Assembly: GCA_963741355.1 (NCBI GenBank)
Contig: CAVUIG010000002.1
Location: 13,238-77,237, forward strand
DNA: 64,000 nucleotides
Source of the DNA: CAIWHR01 sp963741355
Lineage (GTDB): Bacteria > Pseudomonadota > Gammaproteobacteria > Burkholderiales > Casimicrobiaceae
Reading direction: 5' to 3'
Both the position numbers and the translations under genes were made by a program. The notes under the pieces are model-generated. The model made no database searches, had not been told where the DNA came from, and saw only the letters and a program-made list of their open reading frames with translations. Position 1 is the stretch's first letter. Every line of letters starts with the position of its first letter. Below, piece by piece: positions 44,326 to 53,761 of the stretch.

Positions 44326-45653
44326 TCAGTCGGCGCTGGCGAACGACACCGGAACGCGGCTGATCAGCGCGAGCTCCCCGGCGGCCGGCACGATCCCGGC
44401 GCGGAACGCGGCGCGCGCGGAGACGGGAAGCGGCTCTGCCGCCGGCAGAGCGATCGCCAGCGGATCGCGCTGGACGTTGGCGACGCGGAATTCGTAATGC
44501 AGGTGCGGGCCGGTGGCCCATCCGGTCTGCCCGACATAGCCGATGACTTCGCCCTGCATCACCCGCGCGCCCGGTTTCATTCCCTTCGCGAAGCCGACAG
44601 GTGCGCGTACAGCGTCGAATACACTCCCTGGTTCCTGAGGTGTATCACGTTGCCGTAGCCTTCCTGCCGCCCCGCGAGGAGCACGGTGCCGTTCGCCGTG
44701 GCGCGGACCGGCGTGCCGATCGGCGCCGCGTAGTCGACGCCCTTGTGCGCACGCCACGTGTTGAGGATCGGGTGAAAGCGCGCCAGCGAAAAGCCGGACG
44801 TGACGCGCGAGAACGCCAGCGGCGCGCGCAGGAACGCCCGCTGCAGCGGAACGCCGTCGGCCGTGTAGTAGCCCTCGGTGCCGGCGGCGTCGCGCCAAAG
44901 GTAGGCTTCGAGCGTGCGCCCGCGATTCTCGAATCGCGCCGCGACGATGCGGCCCGCGCCGACCGGCTCGCCGTCGAGAGCGCGCGTCTCGTAGATGACC
45001 GCGAAGCGATCGCCGCGCTTGATGTCCTTGTAGAAGTCGATGTCGCCGGCGAACACGTCGGCCAGCTGCATCGTGATGGCGTCGGGCAGTCCCGCGGCAT
45101 CGGCGGCGCCGAAGAGCGACGAGCGGATCTCCCCGGCGGCCATTTCCCACCGGACGTCGGCGGCGGCGGGCGCCGCGGTCGCGCTGAACGCGTCGCCGTC
45201 GCGGGTGATGGCGAGCAGCGCGCCGTCGTTGGCGAGGAAGCGCAGTCCGAGGAGCGCGCCCGCGTCGTCGGTCCGGACCGCGATCGACTTGCCCGGACGA
45301 AGCTGATAGAGCGCGCGAGCAGCCGCGTTCGTCCGCAGGAATTGCGTCGCCTCCGGGTCGTCGATGCCGGCGCGGGCCAGCACGCTGCCCAGCGTGTCGC
45401 CGCGCTCGATGCGCGCGCGCTGCCAGTAGCGCTGGACGGGCTCGTCCGGCGCGGCGGTCCGCATGACGGGCACCGCGAGGTCGCGCTCGATCGTGCGCAC
45501 GGTCACCGGATCGAGCATCGTGCCGGGAACGAGCCCGAACGCCGCGGCACCGAAGAACGCAAGGACCGCGAAGGCGAGCCAAACGCCCGGCGCGATGCCG
45601 CGGGCGGCGGCGGCGGCGCGTTGCGCTAAAATGGCATGTTTGCTTGCGGTCAT
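44326..45653 (-). CDS. Membrane-anchored M23 peptidoglycan endopeptidase (frame break)
   Basis: About 442 residues. One N-terminal transmembrane segment (GVWLAFAVLAFFGAAAFGLV), an OapA/LysM-like region (RIERGDTLGSVLARAGI), a central domain and the C-terminal M23 domain. Zinc ligands are in WRAHKGVDYAAPIGTPV and GPHLHYEFR, plus the catalytic His of YAHLS. The frame breaks near 44595 by loss of one G; repair gives TLYAHLSGFAKGMKPGARV. It cleaves peptide cross-links in the periplasm and may be positioned by the bactofilin encoded upstream. ATG 45653 is the start, divergent from tyrS. Confidence 0.9.
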
Positions 45654-45767
45654 CGCGAGAGGGCCGATTGGCAAAAATGCGAGTCTAGCAAACACCGCCC
45701 GTGGCCCCCGTCCGGGGCGGCGGCCGCCTGAACTTCAACCCAATCGAACCACCGTTCCCCGGACCCC

Positions 45768-46970
45768 ATGGCATTCGACGTCGAAGCGCACCTTGCCGTA
45801 TTCCGCCGCGGCGCCGACGAGCTCCTGGTCGAGAGCGAGCTCGCAGCCAAGCTTGCCCGCGGCAAGCCGCTGCGCATCAAGGAAGGGTTCGACCCGACGC
45901 GGCCCGACCTGCACCTCGGCCACACGGTCCAGTTCAACAAGCTGCGCCAGCTGCAGGATCTCGGTCACCACATCATCTTTCTCATCGGCGACTTCACCGG
46001 CCTGATCGGCGATCCGACGGGACGCAACGTCACGCGGCCGGCGCTCTCGGCGGAAGAGATCGCCGCCAACGCGAAGACCTACACCGACCAGGTGTTCCTG
46101 ATCCTCGATCGCGAGAAGACCGAAGTCGCGTTCAACTCGAAGTGGCTGATGCCGCTCGGCGCGGACGGCATGATCCGGCTCGCCGCGAAATACACGGTGG
46201 CGCGGATGCTGGAGCGCGACGACTTCGCGCAGCGCTACAAGAGCGGGCAGCCGATCGCGGTCCACGAGTTCCTCTATCCGCTGGCGCAGGGCTACGACTC
46301 GGTCGCGCTCAAGGCCGACGTCGAGCTGGGCGGCACCGACCAGAAGTTCAATCTGCTGGTCGGCCGCGAACTGCAGCGCCACTACGGGCAGGAGCCGCAG
46401 TGCATCCTGACCCTGCCGCTGCTCGAAGGCCTCGACGGCGTCAACAAGATGTCGAAGTCGCTCGACAACTACGTCGGGATCACCGAAGCCCCGAACGAGA
46501 TGTTCGGCAAGCTGATGTCGATCTCCGACGACCTCATGTGGCGCTACTACGAGCTGCTGTCGTTCGTGCCGCTGCCCGATGTCGCGCGGCTGAAGCGCGA
46601 ATGCGCGGACGGGCGCAATCCGCGCGACGCCAAGGTCGCGCTCGCGCAGGAGATCGTCGCGCGTTTTCATTCGAAGGACGCGGCCGCGCACGCGCTTGCG
46701 GAATTCGAGGCGCGCTTCAAGCAGGGCGCGATGCCGGAGGACATGCCCGCAGTGACGCTGCACAGCTCGGGTGCCGGCATCCCGATCGCCCAGCTCGCGA
46801 AGCAGGCGGGCATCGTCGACTCGACGTCCGAGGCGCTGCGACTCATCGCGCAGCGCGGGCTCAAGGTCGACGGCGACGTCGTCGCCGACAAGGCGCTCGT
46901 CGTCGCCGCGGGCGCGACCGTCGTCGTTCAGGCCGGCAAGCGGAAATTCGCCCGCGTCACCGTCACCTGA
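45768..46970 (+). CDS. tyrS: Tyrosyl-tRNA synthetase
   Basis: A 400-residue class I synthetase. The HIGH-type signature is PDLHLGHTVQFNKLRQLQ, the KMSKS motif is GVNKMSKSLDNYVG, and the tyrosine pocket includes YDSVALKADVELGGTDQKFN. The C-terminal S4 domain (ALRLIAQRGLKVDGDVVADK) contacts tRNA. Length and sequence fit the TyrZ-like subgroup common in betaproteobacteria. Upstream, TAAAATGGC at about 45628 is a likely -10 region. Confidence 0.96.
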   Translation: MAFDVEAHLAVFRRGADELLVESELAAKLARGKPLRIKEGFDPTRPDLHLGHTVQFNKLRQLQDLGHHIIFLIGDFTGLIGDPTGRNVTRPALSAEEIAANAKTYTDQVFLILDREKTEVAFNSKWLMPLGADGMIRLAAKYTVARMLERDDFAQRYKSGQPIAVHEFLYPLAQGYDSVALKADVELGGTDQKFNLLVGRELQRHYGQEPQCILTLPLLEGLDGVNKMSKSLDNYVGITEAPNEMFGKLMSISDDLMWRYYELLSFVPLPDVARLKRECADGRNPRDAKVALAQEIVARFHSKDAAAHALAEFEARFKQGAMPEDMPAVTLHSSGAGIPIAQLAKQAGIVDSTSEALRLIAQRGLKVDGDVVADKALVVAAGATVVVQAGKRKFARVTVT

Positions 46971-47022
46971 TCGCGCGACGCCGGGATCGGCCTTTCGGCG
47001 CGACGTCCGGCGCGCCGCGACG

Positions 47023-47533
47023 CTACTCCATCTCGATCGCGTCGTTGATCGCGGCGACGCCCGCCTTCGCGCACGCGTCGTCGGCATCGCCGCCCGGCGC
47101 GCCGGAGACGCCGATGCCGCCGACCAGCGAGCCCTTCGCGCGAATCACGAGGCCGCCGCCGACCGCCACCACGTTCGGCAGCTGGCGGATGCCGCTCTGC
47201 GGCTTGCCTGCCTGTGACGTGGCGGCGAGCTCGGTCGTGTCGGTGCGGAAGCTGACCGCGGTCGCGGCCTTGTTCACCGCGGTCTGCGTCGTGTGCGCAC
47301 CCGCCAGGTTGTCGCGCAGCACCGCGAGCGGCTGCCCGCCGCGGTCGACGACGGCGACGGCCACGGTGTAGCCGTCCTTCATGCATTTGGCGAGCGCCGC
47401 CTGCGCCGCCTGCTGCGCGGCGACCGTCGTCAGCGTCGGATAGCTCGCCAGCATCTTCTGCGCAAACGCGGGAGCCGCTGCGCCCGCGAGCATCGCCGCG
47501 ACGGCGAACAGGATCGATTTCTTCAGCGTGCAT
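47023..47533 (-). CDS. Exported GlcG/HbpS-type heme-binding-like protein (frame break at the start)
   Basis: About 169 residues with signal peptide ILFAVAAMLAGAAAPAFAQ and the GlcG/HbpS domain: AAQAALAKCMKDGYTVAVAV, VVDRGGQPLAVLRDNLAGAH, AVNKAATAVSFRTDTTEL, VVAVGGGLVIRAKGSLVGGI and VSGAPGGDADDACAKAGVAA. The only ATG with a ribosome site (GAGGAG) is at 47533, in a different frame; one extra base near 47527 explains this and restores a start LKKSILF. It follows soxB by 25 bases on the same strand, as part of the sox transcript. HbpS-type proteins bind heme or degradation products; a link to Sox cytochromes is a guess. Confidence 0.8.
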
Positions 47534-47558
47534 GGATTCTCCTCGCTTTGCCGGCCGG

Positions 47559-49281
47559 TCAAGCCATGCCGGGATTGCCCGTGACGCCTCTGACCTGCGG
47601 CAGGTCGAGCGTCAGCGGCTTGATCGTCTTCGTGCGACGCAGGTAGCGCGCCATCACGTCCCAGATCGGCTCGCCGCCGGCGGACCGCGCCTCCTCCGAC
47701 ACGCTCGCCCAGCCCGCGACCTTGTAGCGTTTCGCGGCGTCGAGCGGCTTTCCGTGCAGCGTCATGCCCGTGATGCGACGGCCCATCGTCGCGCCCGGCT
47801 CGATCGCATAGCGTAATCCGCCGACACGCACCATGTCGCCGCCCTGCTGGTAGTACGGGTCGGGATTGAACAGGTTGTCGGCGACGTCCTCGAGAATCGT
47901 CTTGATGGTGTCACCGGTCAGCTCGTTGACGGTCACGAATGGATAGGTGATCGCGGTCTGGTCCATCAGATGCTCGAAGGTGATCGCCTGCCCGGGAAGG
48001 AGCGTCGTGCCCCAGCGAAAGCCCGGCGAGAACGCGATCTCGGCGTTCTTCTCCGCCATCAGGCCGTCGAGAATCAGCTGGTCCGCGGTGCCGTTGAAGT
48101 TGCCGCGGCGATAGAGGAGCCCTTCGGTGACCGCGAGCTTCTCCGCGAGCTTGTCCGCGAAGGGTGCCCGGTGCCTGCGGATCAGCGCTTCCATGTCGGC
48201 GTCGGGCGGCAGCAGCGCGCTGAACACCGGCAGGAGTCGATACCGGAAGTCGGCGACCTTGCCGCCCTTCACGTCGAGGTCGAGGACCGCAAGGAATTTG
48301 CCGTTGCTGCCGGCGTTGGTGACGAGCGTCCTGCCGCCGGCGTTGGCGACCAGCGTCGGCTGCGGCACACCGTCGTGCGTGTGCCCGCCGAGGATCGCAT
48401 CGATCCCCCGCACCCGAGTCGCGAGCTTCAAGTCGACGTCCATTCCGTTGTGCGACAGCAGCACGACCACCTGCGCACCCTTCGCGCGCGCCGCGTCGAC
48501 GACCTTCTGCATGTCCTCGTCGCGGATGCCGAACGTCCAGTCGGGGACGAAATAGCGCGGGTTCGCGATCGGCGTGTACGGGAACGCCTGGCCGACGATG
48601 GCAACCGCGACGCCGCGCACGTCCCGCATCACATAGGGCGGGAACACCGGGTCCTCGAAATCGGCGGTGCGCACGTTCTGCGCGACGAAATCGATCTTGC
48701 CGGCGAAATCGCGCGCGATGACCTCCCGCACGCGGTCGGCGCCGAGCGTGAATTCCCAGTGCGCCGTCATCACGTCGACGCCGAGCGAGAGCTGCGCGTC
48801 GATCATGTCCTGCCCGCGCGTCCACAGGCTCGTCGCGGAGCCCTGCCAGGTGTCGCCGCCGTCGAGCAGCAGCGCGCCGGGACGCGAGGCCCTGAGCCGC
48901 CTGACGAGCGTCGCGAGGTGCGCGAAACCGCCCAGCGTCCCGTAGGCGCGCGCCGCCTGCGTGAAGTCGAGGTAGGTGAAGGCGTGCGCCTCGCGCGTGG
49001 CGGGCCTGATGCCGAAGTGCTTCAGCAGCGCCTCGCCGACGAGGTGCGGCGGCTGCCCGCGCGCGCGCGCCGAGGCCGAGATTGACGCTGGGCTCGCGGA
49101 AATAGACCGGGTTGAGCTGCGCGTGGCAATCGGTGAAATGGAGCAGGCTCACGTTGCCGAACGGCGCCACGGCATCGTAGAACGCCGCGCCGTCCGCGCG
49201 CTCGAGCGCCGCGCGGGCGTCGACGGGGAGCCCGGCCGCCGCGGCGGCCGCGATCATGTGCAGGAATTCGCGGCGGTTCAC
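47559..49281 (-). CDS. soxB: Thiosulfohydrolase SoxB (frame break)
   Basis: About 573 residues, periplasmic dimanganese 5'-nucleotidase-fold enzyme that releases sulfate from SoxY-bound sulfonate. N-terminal Tat-like start MNRREFLHMIAAAAAAGLPV, then metal motifs LLHFTDCHAQLNPVYFREPS, LLLDGGDTWQGSATSLW, DVMTAHWEFTLG, LLSHNGMDVDLKLA and AILGGHTHDGVPQP. The frame breaks in a CG-repeat tract near 49065; removing one base gives GLGARAGQPPHLVGEALLKH, the right length for the family. The C-terminus (YKVAGWASV) is intact. Confidence 0.95.
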
Positions 49282-49348
49282 GATGCGTCAGGCGTCGCGC
49301 CGGCGCGCGGACGGAAGCGTCCTGCGCCGGTTCCCGCCGAGCTCACGG

Positions 49349-49981
49349 CTACTTGTTGACCGGCGATTCCGGATCCATCAGCAGCGCGACGACGTCCCTG
49401 ATCTGCTGCTCGGTGAGGATGCCCTTGTAGCCGAAGCGCGGCATGTTCGTGCAGGCGCTGTAGCCCTCGGCATTGAAGACCTTGCCGTAGGCGTACTTGC
49501 GCGTCTCGTCGGTGTAGCCGCGCGTCTTGCCGAACTGGTACAGGCTGGGGCCGATCGTGCCGAAGGAAAGCTCGCGCGACGACAATTGATGGCAGGCGTA
49601 GCAGTTCGCGCCCGCCGGCGCTTTCGGATCGTCGGAATACTGCATGCCGCGGCCTTCCTGCGCGATCTTCTCGCCGGCCTTCCAGTCGCCCAGGAGCTTG
49701 CCGTCGGCCGGCCACCGGATCGTCGCGAGGTTCGCCTTCTCGATCTGCGCGGCGACGTCCTTCGGCACGGCCTTGCCGGCGTAGTCGCTGCAGAGCTTCT
49801 GCGTCTCGTCCTGGTCGAGCCGGTCGAGCCCCGCCTGTCCGCGCGGCTTGAACGACGCCTTCAGCATCGCCGCCGCCTTCGCGGACGTTTCGGCGTCGGA
49901 CGGCGCCGTCGCGCAGCCGACGACAAAGCCGGCCGCTGCCAGCACGACGAACCCGGTGACGACCAATGATGCGCGTCGCAT
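49349..49981 (-). CDS. soxX: Sox cytochrome subunit SoxX
   Basis: A 210-residue c-type cytochrome. The N-terminal signal ends with a lipobox-like VVGC, suggesting a lipid-anchored form. Heme attaches at ANCYACHQLS; the distal part has GTIGPSLYQFGKTRGY and a Met ligand candidate in NMPRFGYKGILTEQQI. With SoxA it forms the SoxXA complex that attaches thiosulfate to SoxY through a c-type heme redox reaction. The gene starts five bases after the soxA stop. It is longer than many SoxX (about 120-200), having an extra segment before the heme domain. Confidence 0.92.
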   Translation of the reverse strand: MRRASLVVTGFVVLAAAGFVVGCATAPSDAETSAKAAAMLKASFKPRGQAGLDRLDQDETQKLCSDYAGKAVPKDVAAQIEKANLATIRWPADGKLLGDWKAGEKIAQEGRGMQYSDDPKAPAGANCYACHQLSSRELSFGTIGPSLYQFGKTRGYTDETRKYAYGKVFNAEGYSACTNMPRFGYKGILTEQQIRDVVALLMDPESPVNK

Positions 49982-49986
49982 GGCGT

Positions 49987-50803
49987 TCAGCGCTTGATCG
50001 CGGGCGCGTCGAACGGCGCGCCGTTGGCGTTGCGCGCAAGGAACATCGTCAGCGCGACCGACGCGTCCGACGTGAACACGAGCTCGGGAAAGCGTTGCTG
50101 GCGGAAGCAGTCGTTCAGCCGCCACTGGAACGAGCGCAGCTCGCCTTGGGAAACGCGATACGCGGGCCACGTCGTATACGCCTTGCGCGCGCCGTCGGCG
50201 CCGCGTCAGGTTCGGCAGGTCCTGCAGGCGGATCCGCTTGCCGTCGTCGCTATGGCACGTCGCGCACGCGAAGTCGTGCGTCCCGCCGCGGAAATAGAAC
50301 ATCTTCTCGCCCAGCCGGTACGCCTCCTGCTCCTGCGGGGTCGCGAGCGAAACGTTCATCGGCACCCCGCGCGATTCCGACGTGACGTAGGCGACCAGCG
50401 CTTCCATGTCGGACTTGCGCTCGTTGCCCGCGCCGAAGGGATCCTTCTTCGCGTCGGCTTCGGAGTACCCCTGCAGCGTGACCATGCAGTAGACGAGGCG
50501 CGTCTCGAGGTCCATCACCCGGCCGGCGTCGGCGAAATAGCGCGGCAGCTCCGCGTACGCACCCTTCACGACGCCCGGGCCGCGCCCGAGGTCGCACTTC
50601 TCGAGCGACACGTTCTTCGGGCCCCGCGGCGCCTTCCAGAGATTCTCGCCGCGCGCCTCCCAGAGCTCGGCGGGATTGCCGTCCTGCAGCGCCGCGCGAT
50701 ATTTCGCGATCTCGTCGACGGTGCCGCCCTGGCCGAAGGCCACGGGCGCGGCCAGCGCGGCGGCGAGCACCGCCCATCGCACGATGATGTTGCCGAAGCT
50801 CAT
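49987..50803 (-). CDS. soxA: Sox cytochrome subunit SoxA (frame break)
   Basis: About 271 residues, diheme-derived cytochrome subunit with a signal peptide (VRWAVLAAALAAPVAFGQ). The N-terminal domain has lost its heme motif (LVYCMVTLQGYSEADAKK) while the C-terminal one keeps it (DFACATCHSDDGKRI). The catalytic cysteine is in WRLNDCFRQQRFPELVF. The frame breaks near 50203; removing one base gives LPNLTGADGARKAYTTWPAY, the exact family length. The ATG overlaps the soxZ stop (ATGA). This is the monoheme type of SoxA. Confidence 0.93.
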
Positions 50804-51111
50804 CCGATGGTCGCTTCGTCCGAGCGCTTCTCGCCGCGATTGTCCTGCCAGGTGACGACGACCTTGTCGCCCTTCGCTCCGCCCTTGAACTTGAACGAGA
50901 CGAACGGATTCTTCGCCACGGCCGGTCCCCATTGCGCGCTCAGCACGGTCTTGCCGTTGTGAGTCACGGAGACATTCTGGATGAACCACGCGGGGATGAC
51001 CTTGCCGGCGGCGTCCTTGCGCTGGCCCGTTTCCATCTCATGGCTCATCAGCACCTTGACCTCCGTCCAGTCGCCGGCGACGGTGGCTCGGATCTTCATC
51101 GGGTCAGGCAT
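50800..51111 (-). CDS. soxZ: Sulfur carrier complex subunit SoxZ
   Basis: A 103-residue immunoglobulin-like protein with family segments MKIRATVAGDWTEVKVLMSH, MSHEMETGQRKDAAG, FIQNVSVTHNGKTVLSAQWG and FVSFKFKGGAKGDKVVVTWQ. It has no signal peptide and is exported as a complex with the Tat-signal-bearing SoxY. Its stop overlaps the soxA start; soxY lies 61 bases upstream. Confidence 0.96.
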   Translation of the reverse strand: MPDPMKIRATVAGDWTEVKVLMSHEMETGQRKDAAGKVIPAWFIQNVSVTHNGKTVLSAQWGPAVAKNPFVSFKFKGGAKGDKVVVTWQDNRGEKRSDEATIG

Positions 51112-51172
51112 GGCATTTCCAGGAGAGATTCAACTCGAATGAATTTGTCGGGAAAATATCGAGACGGGAAGG

Positions 51173-51667
51173 CTAGCCGCCGCATCCGCCCAGCGTGACC
51201 TTGATTTCCTTCGACGCGGCGAAATACTTGCCGTCGGCCTTGACGAGCGCGTAGACGTTCGACGTCTCGCCCATCTTGACCCGCGTGCTGATCGCGGGCT
51301 CGGTCCCCGCCGGGATGTCGAATACCGCCGCGATCATGTTCGGGTTGTTCTCGATCAGGATCGCGATCGATTCGGTGTTCGGGATCGCGCTCGTCACGCC
51401 GATCGGCACGACGGCGCCGTTCTCGGCGATGTCCGGCGTCGAGACGAAGACGACGTCCTTGCTCGCCGCGGGCTTGCCGATGCCGAGCGCCTTCAGCGTC
51501 GCGTCGAGGCCGTGCGTCTCGAAGATCGCCTTGTTCCACGCCTGCGCCGCCGCCGCGCCCGCGCGCAGCACGCCCGCCGCGGCGAGCGTCCAGGCGAGCG
51601 CGGCGCCGCCTCCTGCCTTCAGAACGTTCCTGCGAAGCGAATTCAACGATGCTCCTCGATCAGCCAT
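51173..51667 (-). CDS. soxY: Sulfur carrier protein SoxY
   Basis: A 164-residue protein with a twin-arginine signal (LRRNVLKAGGGAALAWTLAA) and the essential swinging-arm C-terminus KVTLGGCGG, whose cysteine carries the sulfur intermediates. The core includes IAENGAVVPIGVTSAIPNTE. First gene of the sox operon, with a TAGAAT -10-like element about 80 bases upstream on the minus strand. No soxCD, soxR or soxV gene is visible within the window. Confidence 0.96.
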   Translation of the reverse strand: MADRGASLNSLRRNVLKAGGGAALAWTLAAAGVLRAGAAAAQAWNKAIFETHGLDATLKALGIGKPAASKDVVFVSTPDIAENGAVVPIGVTSAIPNTESIAILIENNPNMIAAVFDIPAGTEPAISTRVKMGETSNVYALVKADGKYFAASKEIKVTLGGCGG

Positions 51668-51768
51668 CGACGATCCGACAGGCGGCGCCGACCCGAAATT
51701 GCCGATGCCGCGCCCCTCGGCCCGGGAGTGCCTTGTCGGCCGCGGCAGTCGATTCTACCAACAGGTGC

Positions 51769-52179
51769 TCAGTACGTCATGCACGCCGCGTTGAGGATGC
51801 CGGTCGCGACGGCGAGCACCGCCAGCAGCGTCGCGCCGGCGACGCGCCCGGCGCGGATCGCTTCGGCGAACCGGGGCACGAGCCGCGCCACGAGAAAGTA
51901 CACGACGATCTGGACCGCCAGCGCGATCACGCTCCAGACGACCATGTCGACCGGACCCACGCTGTGCGCGATGGCGCTCGCGAGCGGCAGCACGAAGCCC
52001 AGCACGGCGCCGCCCAGCGAGATCGCGGCGGCAACGTTGCCCTCGCGGATCAACGCGAGCTCATCGTAGGGCGTCACTGCCCCATAGATGACGAAGAAGG
52101 CCGCGAACGCGGCGATGCCAAGCCCGAAATAGAGCAGGAACGACGGCAGCCCGGCGAGCGATTGCGAAACCAGTTCCAT
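51769..52179 (-). CDS. DUF350 (YjfL-like) membrane protein
   Basis: A 136-residue inner-membrane protein with four hydrophobic stretches in the DUF350 pattern: FLLYFGLGIAAFAAFFVIYG, AAAISLGGAVLGFVLPLASA, VVWSVIALAVQIVVYFLVA and AGATLLAVLAVATGILNAA. The conserved PYDELALIREGN lies after the first. ATG 52179 has AAGGAGG upstream. It follows the glutathionylspermidine-synthetase-like gene, matching the E. coli yjfM-yjfC-yjfL arrangement. Confidence 0.9.
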   Translation of the reverse strand: MELVSQSLAGLPSFLLYFGLGIAAFAAFFVIYGAVTPYDELALIREGNVAAAISLGGAVLGFVLPLASAIAHSVGPVDMVVWSVIALAVQIVVYFLVARLVPRFAEAIRAGRVAGATLLAVLAVATGILNAACMTY

Positions 52180-52199
52180 GATGCCTCCTTGGGGCGCGG

Positions 52200-53342
52200 T
52201 CAGACGAAATAGTGCGGAACGAAACGGCTGGTGTCGCGCGTGACCTCGCTCGCGTCCTCGCGCAGGCCGATGCCGGCCGGCTCGTCGCCGATCACCCACG
52301 ACCCGATCGTGACGAAATCGTCGCCGAAGCGGGGAATCGTCGCGCGGGCCTGGAAGATCGTGCCCTCCGCGCCGTAGCTGCCGTCCGTGGCGGCCGTTTC
52401 GCCGCCGCGATGGATCACCACGTTGGCGCCTTCTCTGGAGAGCAGCGGCTTCTCGACGAAGTCCCCCGCAATGCGGTCGGGCGCGAAATACGCGGGCAGC
52501 AGATTCGGATGATCCGGGAAGAGCTCCCAGAGGATCGGCAGGATGCCCTTGTTCGACAGCAGCATCTTCCACGCGGGCTCGATCATGCGGATGCGCGCGT
52601 CGAGCAGATGCGCGCCGAACGCATCGGCGACGAGCCATTCCCACGGATAGAGCTTCGTCAGCACCGAGATCTCGACATCCTCGGTGTCGACGAAGGTGCC
52701 GTTCGCCGCGTTCCATCCGATGTCCTCGACGGCGACGAACCGGGCGGCGACGCCGGCCTGCAGCGCCACGTCGCGCAGGTAGTCGAGGTTGCCGCAGTCC
52801 TCCTCGCTGTCGCCGGCGCAGGTGAAATGCACCGGCGTTCCGCCCGACCACGTGACTCCCAGCGCGCGCCAGTTCGCGATCAGCTTTTCGTGCAGCGAAT
52901 TGAACTGGTCCGCGTCGGCCTCCTGCGGCAGGATGGCCTGCTGCATCCAGTGCCACTGGACGACCGACGCCTCGAGCAGCGCGGTCGGCGTGTCGGCGTT
53001 GTATTCGAGCAGCTTCGGCGGGCCGCTGCCATCGAACGCGAAGTCGAAGCGGCCGAAGAGCGACGCGTCCCGCGTCCGCCACGACGCGGCGACGCGCTCG
53101 TGCCACGACGGCGGAATGGCGAGCTCCGAGAGCCGCCCGCGCTCGACGACGTGCGCGGCGGCGTCGAGGCAGCGCGCATGGAGCTCCGCGGTGGCCGCTT
53201 CGAGCGTGTCAACCTCGTCGGCGGTGAAGCGGTAGCACCGGGACTCGTCCCAGTAGGTTCCGCCGAGCGAATGGAACGTGAAGCCGACGCTTTCGCATTG
53301 CGCCTCCCAGTCGGCGCGCGGCGTGCGAAGCTCGCGCTGCAT
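52200..53342 (-). CDS. Glutathionylspermidine synthetase-like ATP-grasp protein (YjfC/YgiC-like)
   Basis: A 380-residue protein equal to the synthetase (ATP-grasp) half of Gsp; the N-terminal amidase is absent, as in YgiC/YjfC. Recognisable: FDFAFDGSGPPKLLEYNADT, PTALLEASVVQWHWMQQ, YPWEWLVADAFGAHLLD, FVEKPLLSREGANVVIHRGG and FVTIGSWVIGDEPAGIGLRE. The family ligates an amine such as spermidine to a peptide or glutathione carboxylate, but YgiC/YjfC substrates are not established. ATG 53342 shares one base with the stop of the lipoprotein gene. speD and speE lie 1.6 kb away. Confidence 0.92.
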   Translation of the reverse strand: MQRELRTPRADWEAQCESVGFTFHSLGGTYWDESRCYRFTADEVDTLEAATAELHARCLDAAAHVVERGRLSELAIPPSWHERVAASWRTRDASLFGRFDFAFDGSGPPKLLEYNADTPTALLEASVVQWHWMQQAILPQEADADQFNSLHEKLIANWRALGVTWSGGTPVHFTCAGDSEEDCGNLDYLRDVALQAGVAARFVAVEDIGWNAANGTFVDTEDVEISVLTKLYPWEWLVADAFGAHLLDARIRMIEPAWKMLLSNKGILPILWELFPDHPNLLPAYFAPDRIAGDFVEKPLLSREGANVVIHRGGETAATDGSYGAEGTIFQARATIPRFGDDFVTIGSWVIGDEPAGIGLREDASEVTRDTSRFVPHYFV

Positions 53343-53692
53343 CAGGAACCGCCCGACGAATGCGCGTGACCGCTCGCGCCGAAGCCGCCGCGGGAGATGC
53401 TCTGGCTGCCGATCGAATGACTGGAGTGCGGGTAGGAGCCGCCGGTGGTCCCTCCGCCGTAGCGATAGGCGGGCCCGTACCAATACCCCGAGCGGCCGCC
53501 GGACGAATGCGCGGGCTGTGCCTCGCAATCCTTCGGGTCTCCCCAATCGGCGACGCAGTCCTCCTTCGATGCATAGAGGTTCCGGCGCAGGTTTCCGTCC
53601 GAATCGCCCGAGCTGCCGCATCCGGCCAGCGCGGCCGCGCCGAGCAAGACCAGCGTGACGCGCGTCGAGGACTTGCGGGAACGGGTTCGCAT
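53342..53692 (-). CDS. DUF1190-like lipoprotein (YjfM/YgiB-like)
   Basis: A 116-residue lipoprotein: signal with lipobox LVLLGAAALAGCGSSG, a short acidic/cysteine part NLYASKEDCVADWGDPKDCE and a Gly/Ser/His/Tyr-rich tail (YWYGPAYRYGGGTTGGSYP, GFGASGHAHSSGGS). This layout fits YgiB/YjfM proteins encoded next to Gsp-synthetase-like genes. Its stop overlaps the synthetase ATG, so they are translated together. The tail is likely disordered and surface-exposed. Confidence 0.8.
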   Translation of the reverse strand: MRTRSRKSSTRVTLVLLGAAALAGCGSSGDSDGNLRRNLYASKEDCVADWGDPKDCEAQPAHSSGGRSGYWYGPAYRYGGGTTGGSYPHSSHSIGSQSISRGGFGASGHAHSSGGS

Positions 53693-53761
53693 CGCCCGCG
53701 CATAATAGCGGACTCGTCCGGGGCGCGGAACCCGAGCCGCGCCACGCGATCGAACTGCGCT

